A stretch of 11,408 nucleotides of DNA from Nitrososphaerales archaeon. GTDB lineage: Archaea > Thermoproteota > Nitrososphaeria > Conexivisphaerales > UBA164. The stretch spans positions 1 through 11,408 of the forward strand of contig JAGDXK010000009.1 in the NCBI GenBank assembly GCA_023256405.1, given 5' to 3'. This document shows, one piece after another, positions 6,989-11,408 of the stretch; position 1 is the first letter of the stretch, and each line of letters starts with the position of its first letter. A model generated the notes under the pieces. The model made no database searches. It was not told the origin of the DNA and was given only the letters and a program-made list of their open reading frames with translations. The position numbers were made by a program, and so were the translations under genes.

Positions 6989-8341
6989 TCAGAGCTTAAG
7001 AACCTCAACCTTTTCGACAGCGTCTGCGAGCCTTCTCCAGTAATCCCCAACCAGCTCCTCGGCCCTTCTGTTTACGTCCTCAACGTTTACCTTTGTGAAC
7101 CTGCCGCCTCTGAGCAGCACTTCCCCGTTAACTATTACCGTATCGACATCCTTTCCATTAACAGCATTCACAAGATAGCCGTACACTGACTGTTCATTTA
7201 AGGGCGTTGGCTTAACAGAAGGCTTTATGATGACCACGTCTGCCAGCTTGCCAAGCTCTATCGACCCTAGCTTATCGGAGACCCCGAGGGCCTTAGCCGC
7301 GTTTATAGTGCTCATTTCAAGCACCTGGAGGAAGCTTATGACCCGTGGATCAAGCTTATTAACCTTATGAATCAGGAACGTGGCCCTGATGTTCTCAAAG
7401 GTGTCAAATACATAGCCATCGTTTCCTATGCTAACGTTGACTCCCATCCTCAGCATCTCCGGAACAGGGGCTATGCCAACCGCGTTGAGCATGTTACTGA
7501 GAGCGTTATGGGCAACATGGGTCCTGCTCTGTGCTATTAGATTCAGCTCGTCCTCATTTACCTGAACTGCATGAGCAACGAGCGTTCTCTCCCCAAGGAC
7601 ACCAAGGTCATTCAACCTTTCAAAGGTCCTCTTGCCATATCTTTCAAGGTTGTGGTAAAGATCCCATTTCCCCTCTGAGGTATGAAGCGTTAGAGGGACC
7701 GCATACCTGTCCGATAGCCTTTTTCCTTCCCTGAGAAGATCGTCATGAACGGTGAACGATGCGTGTATGCTTATCATTCCGCTCATCTTTTCATTCTTAT
7801 CCTTCCTGATGTATCGCTCGTTTTCCTTCAGGCCTCTGTAGCCCTCCTCTTCGCTTCTTCTCTGAGTCGCCTCAAATGCTATGACGCCTCTAATTCCAGC
7901 CTCCATGACGCCCTTTTCAATGTGATCAAGGACACCATCTATTGCATTGGGTCCTGAGAAGGTGTCAGCAAACATCGTTGTTCCTGACCTTAGAAGCTCA
8001 AGAGATGCTGTGAGCGCGCTTATGTACGCATCGTTCTCGTTCATAGTCTCATCCATGGGCCACCAGATCCGCTGAAGGTTCTGCGTGAAGTCGGATGGAG
8101 GCCTGAGCTTCAGAGGAGCACCTCTCAGCAGTATTCCGTAAAGATGCGTGTGCGAGCATATGAAACCCGGAGTAACAATTGATCCAGTTGCGTCTAGCTC
8201 CTCTTCGGCCTTAAGCCTCTTCTCGCCCTTTTCTATCTGAACTATCCTGTTGTTCTCTATTAGAACTGAGCCCCTGAAAACTTCCCTCTTGGAGTTCATC
8301 GTGACTATTATTCCATTGTTTATCGCTAAGGTTCTGTTCAT
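6989..8341 (-). CDS. amidohydrolase, SsnA / MTA-SAH deaminase-like
   Basis: A metal-dependent hydrolase of the COG0402 superfamily (SsnA, guanine deaminase, MTA/SAH deaminase). Numbered from the ATG at 8341 (450 residues), the ligands are visible: HTH (H64, H66) in FICSHTHLYGILLRG, HTSEG (H220, E223), VAHAVQV (H257), VAHNALSNM (H278) and GNDGY (D308). An N-terminal beta segment and a C-terminal LGSIELGKLADVVI region complete the composite domain. The stretch WWPMDETMNENDAYISALTA and the HASFTVHD and RYGKRTFERL segments look most like SsnA, so the substrate remains open; deamination of S-adenosylhomocysteine or methylthioadenosine is possible. A TTG two codons upstream (8347) is an alternative start, but the ATG lies about 26 bases from an AT-rich TATA region, as expected for a leaderless transcript. 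The neighbouring genes are pcm upstream and dnaG downstream. Confidence 0.85.
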   Translation of the reverse strand: MNRTLAINNGIIVTMNSKREVFRGSVLIENNRIVQIEKGEKRLKAEEELDATGSIVTPGFICSHTHLYGILLRGAPLKLRPPSDFTQNLQRIWWPMDETMNENDAYISALTASLELLRSGTTMFADTFSGPNAIDGVLDHIEKGVMEAGIRGVIAFEATQRRSEEEGYRGLKENERYIRKDKNEKMSGMISIHASFTVHDDLLREGKRLSDRYAVPLTLHTSEGKWDLYHNLERYGKRTFERLNDLGVLGERTLVAHAVQVNEDELNLIAQSRTHVAHNALSNMLNAVGIAPVPEMLRMGVNVSIGNDGYVFDTFENIRATFLIHKVNKLDPRVISFLQVLEMSTINAAKALGVSDKLGSIELGKLADVVIIKPSVKPTPLNEQSVYGYLVNAVNGKDVDTVIVNGEVLLRGGRFTKVNVEDVNRRAEELVGDYWRRLADAVEKVEVLKL

Positions 8342-8342
8342 T

Positions 8343-8356
8343 ATCAAAGCTTTGAT
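8343..8356. promoter_or_regulatory. 14-bp perfect palindrome at amidohydrolase start
   Basis: ATCAAAGCTTTGAT is a perfect dyad placed 2-15 bases before the amidohydrolase ATG, between that codon and the TATA-like region. Its position would suit an operator blocking initiation on a leaderless transcript. The function is inferred from position and symmetry only. Confidence 0.35.
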
Positions 8357-8375
8357 TTAAATAAAAATAAATTTA
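8357..8375 (-). promoter_or_regulatory. amidohydrolase TATA region and T-rich pcm terminator
   Basis: On the minus strand this reads TAAATTTATTTTTATTTAA. Its centre lies about 25 bases upstream of the ATG at 8341, the normal distance for a TATA box on a leaderless message. The same T-rich run directly follows the pcm stop and a short inverted repeat, so it may also end the fen1-pcm transcript. Confidence 0.45.
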
Positions 8376-8380
8376 TCTGC

Positions 8381-8395
8381 CTAAAGTGACTTTAG
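8381..8395 (-). terminator. inverted repeat over the pcm stop codon
   Basis: CTAAAGTGACTTTAG has 7-base arms around one central base and includes the pcm TAG and its last codons. Read on the minus strand it is followed within about ten bases by T-rich sequence, so it resembles a small terminator hairpin. The 1-base centre means a real RNA loop would open several pairs, leaving a weak stem. Confidence 0.35.
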
Positions 8396-9007
8396 TGGCA
8401 CAAATATGCATCCTCCGTAATTTTCCTCTCTTCCATCCTTCCACTTTCTTATCAGATCCTGATAACCCCTGCCGCCCACTGGGGCCAGCACGAACTTTTT
8501 TACTTGGTTCAGAACATCTTTTGGGATTTCACGTGCTGCTGCCATTATGACCGCCTTATCGTATATTTCCTCACTTGATCCCATGGGGAACCCCTTGCTG
8601 CCATCAGCAAAGACCGGGATGACGTTCGGGTATCCCTGAAGGTTCCTTCTGCCAAAAAGGTACAGCCTGTAGTTGAGCTCCACTGTGACCACCGAGCCCG
8701 GGTACACCAGCTTTGAGATGAGGGCTGCGCTGTATCCGCTTCCGGTGCCTATTTCGAGAACGTTGTCGTACTTCTTCAGCTCAAGCGCCTCAAGCATTAT
8801 GGCTATCATGCTGGGGGCCGATATGGTCTGCCCCGTATCGCCGAGGGCTAGTGGCTCATCCACATATGCCAGATGCTCAGAACCTGGCCAGACAAAGTTT
8901 CTTCTGTCAACCTCTAAAAAGGCTCTTGCTACTGATTCGCTTTTTATGTAACCCTCATTTACGAGGGCTTTTACAAGCTCCTGATTTGAATTAAAACCAC
9001 TGATCAA
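8381..9007 (-). CDS. pcm: protein-L-isoaspartate O-methyltransferase
   Basis: This enzyme repairs spontaneously damaged proteins by methylating L-isoaspartyl residues with S-adenosylmethionine, releasing S-adenosylhomocysteine; it is common in thermophiles. The 208-residue product shows the N-terminal helices (ELVKALVNEGYIKSESVARAF), the active-site segment DTGQTISAPSM (57-67), the SAM-binding VLEIGTGSGY (83-92) with acidic E110 at the end of strand two, and a later YDKAVIMAAAREIP region (149-162) corresponding to the family's YDAIIVTAAAPEIP. The start is TTG at 9007; no ATG occurs before the conserved region. The upstream GGGAG (9015-9011) has a 3-base spacer. The gene overlaps the 3' end of fen1 by 17 bases, so the two should be co-translated. 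Confidence 0.92.
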   Translation of the reverse strand: MISGFNSNQELVKALVNEGYIKSESVARAFLEVDRRNFVWPGSEHLAYVDEPLALGDTGQTISAPSMIAIMLEALELKKYDNVLEIGTGSGYSAALISKLVYPGSVVTVELNYRLYLFGRRNLQGYPNVIPVFADGSKGFPMGSSEEIYDKAVIMAAAREIPKDVLNQVKKFVLAPVGGRGYQDLIRKWKDGREENYGGCIFVPLKSL

Positions 9008-10022
9008 GAGCTCCCGCAGCTGGCCTCTTCTTTATCCTCTGTATGGCGTTTCTCACTCTTTCCTCCGAAAAGTTTCTCTCCACACAGAGGAACTTTATGA
9101 GTCCATCTTCGTCCGGCTGCCTCCATTCAAGGTTCTGAACTTCCTTGACCTGTGGCTCTAGAAAGATCTTTCTGACCTCGTTCACGAGCTCGGGCGGAAG
9201 AAGCTCCGATAGGTGCGGTATATCCTTGATCTCCTCAATCCTTCCATACTTCTTGATAAGCTTAAGCGCAGTCTTCGGTCCTATACCCTTTACGCCGATG
9301 TTAAAATCTGTTCCTATCAGTATTGCGATGTCTACAAGCTGTTCCCTGGTTATTCCATAGTATTTGAGAAACTTGTCAGTTTCAATTATCTCGGGCGAAA
9401 TTTCAACATATATATCCTTGTTTGGCAGCTTTCTCTTTCCAGAGACAGTAAGATTCCTTATAAGCCTAGGTGAGTTGAAAAGAAGCGAATCATAATCCTG
9501 AGATACGGAGCCCCACGTTACGTTCTTCAGAGCCATATATGCTGCCTGAGCTTCGCCTTCAGATGGTGCCTCTACCCACGGTACACCTAGGAGATCGAGA
9601 AGCCTCTTGGAGTCCTCGACCATGTAGGTCTTGAGGCTGGCGGCTCTTGTGGCATACTTTCTCATGAGCTCCTCGTTGCCCTGAGCTCGTGCCTCCTCAT
9701 ACATCTTGAGGGCCTCCTCCCTGGCCTTTCTTCTTTCCTCAATCTCCTTAGCCTTAAGCTCGGGGGATTTTCCATCAAAGACGTAGACGACCTTCAGACC
9801 CTTTTCAAGGAAATTGACGGTTCTGTAAAAGAGCCCGCTCAGATGGCTCGTTATTCTTCCCTGAGAGTCCATCAGAGGGGATCCATCTTCTCCTCTTATA
9901 GTGGTTAGAAACTGATACAGTGCGTTGTACGCGTCAATAGAAAGCTTTTTTCCATTAAGGTTCTCAAGCTGAATCTCCTGCTTTAACCCATCCTCAATAA
10001 GCGGAGATAAATCTACTCCCAT
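8991..10022 (-). CDS. fen: flap endonuclease 1 (FEN1)
   Basis: FEN1 cleaves 5' flaps during Okazaki fragment maturation and base excision repair, normally held on DNA by PCNA. The 343-residue product is full length and begins MGVDLSPLI. Metal-binding acids are in place: D30 (KKLSIDAYNALYQF), D83 (YVFDGKSPELK), E155 and E157 (APSEGEAQA), D176 and D178 (SQDYDSLLF), D239 (IGTDFN). The helix-hairpin-helix GVKGIGPKTALKLI (243-256) binds DNA. The C-terminus ends AGALDQWF (336-343), a PCNA-interacting motif whose usual first Gln is Ala. ATG at 10022 is the start. A TATA-like element lies about 28 bases upstream, so the message is likely leaderless. pcm overlaps its last 17 bases. Confidence 0.96.
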   Translation of the reverse strand: MGVDLSPLIEDGLKQEIQLENLNGKKLSIDAYNALYQFLTTIRGEDGSPLMDSQGRITSHLSGLFYRTVNFLEKGLKVVYVFDGKSPELKAKEIEERRKAREEALKMYEEARAQGNEELMRKYATRAASLKTYMVEDSKRLLDLLGVPWVEAPSEGEAQAAYMALKNVTWGSVSQDYDSLLFNSPRLIRNLTVSGKRKLPNKDIYVEISPEIIETDKFLKYYGITREQLVDIAILIGTDFNIGVKGIGPKTALKLIKKYGRIEEIKDIPHLSELLPPELVNEVRKIFLEPQVKEVQNLEWRQPDEDGLIKFLCVERNFSEERVRNAIQRIKKRPAAGALDQWF

Positions 10023-10025
10023 TGG

Positions 10026-10033
10026 TTTATAAA
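10026..10033. promoter_or_regulatory. TTTATAAA in the fen1/mobA divergent gap
   Basis: This self-complementary TATA-like octamer is the best plus-strand TATA candidate in the 78-base gap. It would place mobA initiation near 10056 and give a leader of about 45 bases. It is too close to the fen1 ATG to serve as that gene's TATA box. Confidence 0.35.
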
Positions 10034-10042
10034 ATGCTCTTT

Positions 10043-10056
10043 CTTTAATTTAAGCG
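10043..10056 (-). promoter_or_regulatory. TATA/BRE-like element of fen1
   Basis: CGCTTAAATTAAAG on the minus strand is centred about 28 bases before the fen1 ATG at 10022, the distance expected for a leaderless archaeal transcript. No Shine-Dalgarno sequence precedes the ATG, which agrees with that reading. Confidence 0.45.
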
Positions 10057-10100
10057 TTTTAGAGAAAAAAGAATAAGCCACGAGATGCTCCTTAAAGGGC

Positions 10101-10706
10101 GTGCAGGGATTAAGCGTAATCGTCCTGGCCGGGGGAAGATCCTCCCGGTTTGGCGAGGACAAGCTGCTATACAATTATAGGGGAAAGCCCATACTTGAAT
10201 GGGTTCTGGACGCTGCAAGGGGGAGCTCCCCTGATGAAATCCTGCTATCGCTAAAGGATGAGGAAGAGCACAGGGCTGCGCTGGCCAGAAAGTACGGAGC
10301 GCTTCTAGTTTTTGACAGGATAAGGGAGAGCTCGCCCCTGATAGGAATGTGCGCTGGTGCGGAAAAGGCCAGAAACGATATACTGGTTGTGATATCCGGA
10401 GATTCGCCTCTAGTAGGATCATCATTTATTGCAAGCCTCAGGACCGCGCTGGAGGAAATAAATACAGAGGCTGCTGTCCCTGTCTGGCCAGATGGAAGGG
10501 TGGAGGTCATACATGCGGCGTACAGAAAAAGGCCGTTGATGAGCGCATGTAAAAGGATGCTCTCGTCCGCGGACCTTGAGGTTAAGAGGGTTCTTATGTA
10601 CATGGGAAGCACCTACTTGGTTCCAGTCGCAACGCTTGATAAAAGATCACTTTTAGATGTGGACACAAAGGACGATCTTATAGCGCTAACCGACCTTCTC
10701 CCCTGA
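10101..10706 (+). CDS. mobA: MobA-like molybdenum cofactor guanylyltransferase
   Basis: A nucleotidyltransferase predicted to join GMP to molybdopterin, producing the guanine dinucleotide cofactor of DMSO-reductase-type molybdenum/tungsten enzymes. The 201-residue product has the nucleotide-binding LAGGRSSRFGEDK (9-21), GKPILEWVL (28-36), the metal-binding GDSPL (100-104, D101; CDMP or GDMP in many homologues), IHAAYRK (137-143) and DVDTKDDL (186-193; usually D-NTPEDL). Related transferases such as CobY or MocA share this fold, so the substrate is not certain. The start is the GTG at 10101: an in-frame TAA lies at 10074-10076 and no other start codon falls between. The AAAGGG just before it is too close to be a good ribosome site. 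It is divergent from fen1, and a DUF1641 relic lies downstream. Confidence 0.8.
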   Translation: MQGLSVIVLAGGRSSRFGEDKLLYNYRGKPILEWVLDAARGSSPDEILLSLKDEEEHRAALARKYGALLVFDRIRESSPLIGMCAGAEKARNDILVVISGDSPLVGSSFIASLRTALEEINTEAAVPVWPDGRVEVIHAAYRKRPLMSACKRMLSSADLEVKRVLMYMGSTYLVPVATLDKRSLLDVDTKDDLIALTDLLP

Positions 10707-10865
10707 AGGGCGAGGGGCCCCGAGTTCTTGAGGGGGTTATTCCCCTTTAGGGTGCTGCTCCATCATGTAATAGCGTGCATGACGTGCACGGACATCATTT
10801 CCATCTGCGCCGTGAATGATGAAGCTTTACGCTTTTGTAAGAGCATAATGGCGCCCTGCTGCTAG
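10707..10865 (+). other. gene-poor stretch after mobA with short inverted repeats
   Basis: No convincing gene is present. The stretch has small dyads: GGGGCCCC (10714-10721), AGGGG/CCCCT around a six-base loop soon after, and CGTGCA-TGACG-TGCACG (10774-10790). The frame that continues from mobA after its TGA stays open for 52 codons to a TAG at 10863, but it is rich in Cys and Arg and matches nothing I recognise. It may include decayed upstream sequence of the DUF1641 gene, since it encodes NDEALRFCKSI at 10815-10847, vaguely like that family; this is weak. Confidence 0.4.
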
Positions 10866-10868
10866 TAA

Positions 10869-11000
10869 ATTCGTAGGGGCCTGCTGGGGCTCATAAAGGC
10901 CCTGAGCGATCCCGAGGTACAGCAGGGGCTCGGCTCTTTTCTGGCGTTCCTCAAGGTTTTCGGGAGATACATAAAATACGAAAACAAGGGCCAGGACTGA
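10869..11000 (+). pseudogene. remnant of a DUF1641 gene (conserved C-terminal core)
   Basis: Between a TAA (10866-10868) and a TGA (10998-11000) the frame encodes 43 residues containing LLGLIKALSDPEVQQGLG and then SFLAFLKVFGRYIKYE. This resembles the roughly 40-residue region that defines DUF1641 (LLxLLKALRDPEVQRGLGFLLxFLKxLG). There is no ATG, GTG or TTG in this frame between the upstream stop and the conserved part, and full DUF1641 proteins extend well upstream. The piece is therefore read as the end of a gene broken by a stop and frameshift. DUF1641 genes often sit near formate dehydrogenase-type molybdoenzyme genes, which agrees with mobA next door. A sequencing frameshift or a non-standard start could also explain it. 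Confidence 0.55.
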
Positions 11001-11003
11001 GCA

Positions 11004-11023
11004 CAGCCCCTGCTTCTGGGCTG
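11004..11023 (+). terminator. GC-rich hairpin after the DUF1641 remnant
   Basis: CAGCCC (11004-11009) and GGGCTG (11018-11023) form a six-pair stem with an eight-base loop four bases after the remnant's TGA. Two further GGGCT-like copies follow to about 11033 and could pair alternatively. There is no T-run, so a terminator role is doubtful. Confidence 0.25.
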
Positions 11024-11046
11024 GGCTCGGGCTCTGAGGGTTATGG

Positions 11047-11054
11047 CTATAAAG
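11047..11054 (+). promoter_or_regulatory. TATA box of the terminal membrane-protein gene
   Basis: CTATAAAG is a good archaeal TATA match. Initiation about 26 bases downstream would fall near 11077, just before the in-frame TTG (11078) and ATG (11084) of the next gene, implying a leaderless or near-leaderless message. Confidence 0.5.
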
Positions 11055-11083
11055 ATTAAAGAACGCCGGTGCTAACCTTGAGT

Positions 11084-11408
11084 ATGTACAGCAGGACAAC
11101 CAGGGCGCTGATTGTGGTGCTCGTAGCCCTTTTCATCTACGACCTGGGGGCCTACTTCTACCTCAGCTTCGAAGATTATCTGATGTTCGCCGCGATCCCC
11201 ACCTTCGTGGTTCTCTTCACGGCGTACTTCATGTACAGGACGATTCTGAGAAGGGCGGTCAGGGACGTTAGGACGTTAGAGGTTTTCATCTCGGGCGAAA
11301 GCAGGGAGGCGATACCTCGCTTGGAGAAGGGTGTTGAGAGGGAAATTGCCGAGCCCATGGAGAGCCCGGACAGAATGCCCGAGCTTCTCAAGAGGCTCAT
11401 AGCCCTCT
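11084..11408 (+). CDS. two-helix membrane protein, unknown function (partial, runs off window)
   Basis: The frame is open from ATG 11084 through the window end, giving 108 residues so far. Two hydrophobic segments are seen at about 8-27 (LIVVLVALFIYDLGAYFYL) and 32-51 (YLMFAAIPTFVVLFTAYFM). Basic residues follow (YRTILRRAVRD) and then a charged, likely cytosolic, soluble part rich in Glu and Arg. By the positive-inside rule both ends should be cytosolic. I do not recognise a family. An in-frame TTG at 11078 is an alternative start if the transcript begins there; a GTG at 11069 is less likely. The TATA box at 11047-11054 supports an independent transcript. The codons favour G/C in third positions, unlike valS. 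Confidence 0.7.
   Translation, partial: MYSRTTRALIVVLVALFIYDLGAYFYLSFEDYLMFAAIPTFVVLFTAYFMYRTILRRAVRDVRTLEVFISGESREAIPRLEKGVEREIAEPMESPDRMPELLKRLIAL

Noticed and set aside
8342..8347. TTG at 8347 as the amidohydrolase start
   Set aside because: No Shine-Dalgarno site precedes it; the ATG two codons later fits the TATA spacing better and the family N-terminus begins there.
10707..10865. Read-through extension of mobA past its TGA (52 open codons)
   Set aside because: MobA is full length at the TGA, and the following residues are Cys/Arg-rich with no family resemblance; nothing suggests selenocysteine insertion or read-through.
10807..10910. Possible box C/D guide RNA: ATGATGA (C-box-like) near 10811 with a later CTGA
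   Set aside because: The only CTGA is about 90 bases away, within the DUF1641 remnant; no D' and C' pair in between and no terminal stem, so the spacing is wrong for an archaeal C/D sRNA.
10827..11099. Minus-strand 90-codon open frame opposite the DUF1641 remnant
   Set aside because: The plus strand carries the recognisable family core; the minus translation has no domain or ribosome site and looks like a shadow.
1..11408. CRISPR arrays, insertion sequences, tRNA or rRNA genes, toxin-antitoxin pairs
   Set aside because: No spaced direct repeats, transposase motifs, T-arm GGTTCRA-type sequences with cloverleaf pairing or small paired toxin genes were seen.

Overview
The window comes from an archaeon. 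The evidence is the gene content: an aRF1-type release factor, an archaeal DnaG (Toprim) primase, FEN1, an archaeal UMP kinase, DUF2116 and DUF1641 families, plus AT-rich TATA-like promoters with very short leaders. The DRNGLPIE form of the valyl-tRNA synthetase signature and the trace of DUF1641 lean towards the TACK/crenarchaeal side, probably a thermophile. That placement is tentative because no rRNA gene is present.

Layout. (1) 46-3650, minus strand: prf1 (aRF1) followed by valS, joined by an ATGA overlap, with a T-rich terminator after valS. (2) 3651-3712: a divergent AT-rich promoter region. (3) 3713-5808, plus strand: pyrH (UMP kinase), a small Zn-ribbon membrane protein of DUF2116 type, ubiX (flavin prenyltransferase) and a DUF429 RNase H-fold protein. 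(4) The DUF429 gene and dnaG converge, and their TAG stops share the palindrome CTAG. (5) 5805-10022, minus strand: fen1, pcm, a SsnA-like amidohydrolase and dnaG in transcription order. The fen1/pcm pair overlaps; the amidohydrolase and dnaG appear to have promoters of their own. (6) 10101-10706, plus strand: a MobA-like nucleotidyltransferase. (7) 10707-11083: a gene-poor stretch holding what looks like the surviving conserved core of a decayed DUF1641 gene. (8) 11084 to the window end: the start of an unrecognised two-helix membrane protein.

Functionally this is mostly core housekeeping: translation (ValRS, aRF1), pyrimidine nucleotides (UMPK), prenylated-FMN synthesis (UbiX), replication and RNA metabolism (DnaG, FEN1), protein repair (Pcm) and molybdenum cofactor maturation (MobA). 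I see no defence island, mobile element, CRISPR array, tRNA or rRNA. I do not find a new multi-gene system here. The points most worth a second look are the DUF1641 relic beside mobA, the pcm start and RBS embedded in the codons for FEN1's degenerate PCNA-binding tail, and a perfect 14-bp palindrome at the amidohydrolase start. Less common start codons are frequent: TTG for dnaG and pcm, GTG for the DUF429 gene and mobA.
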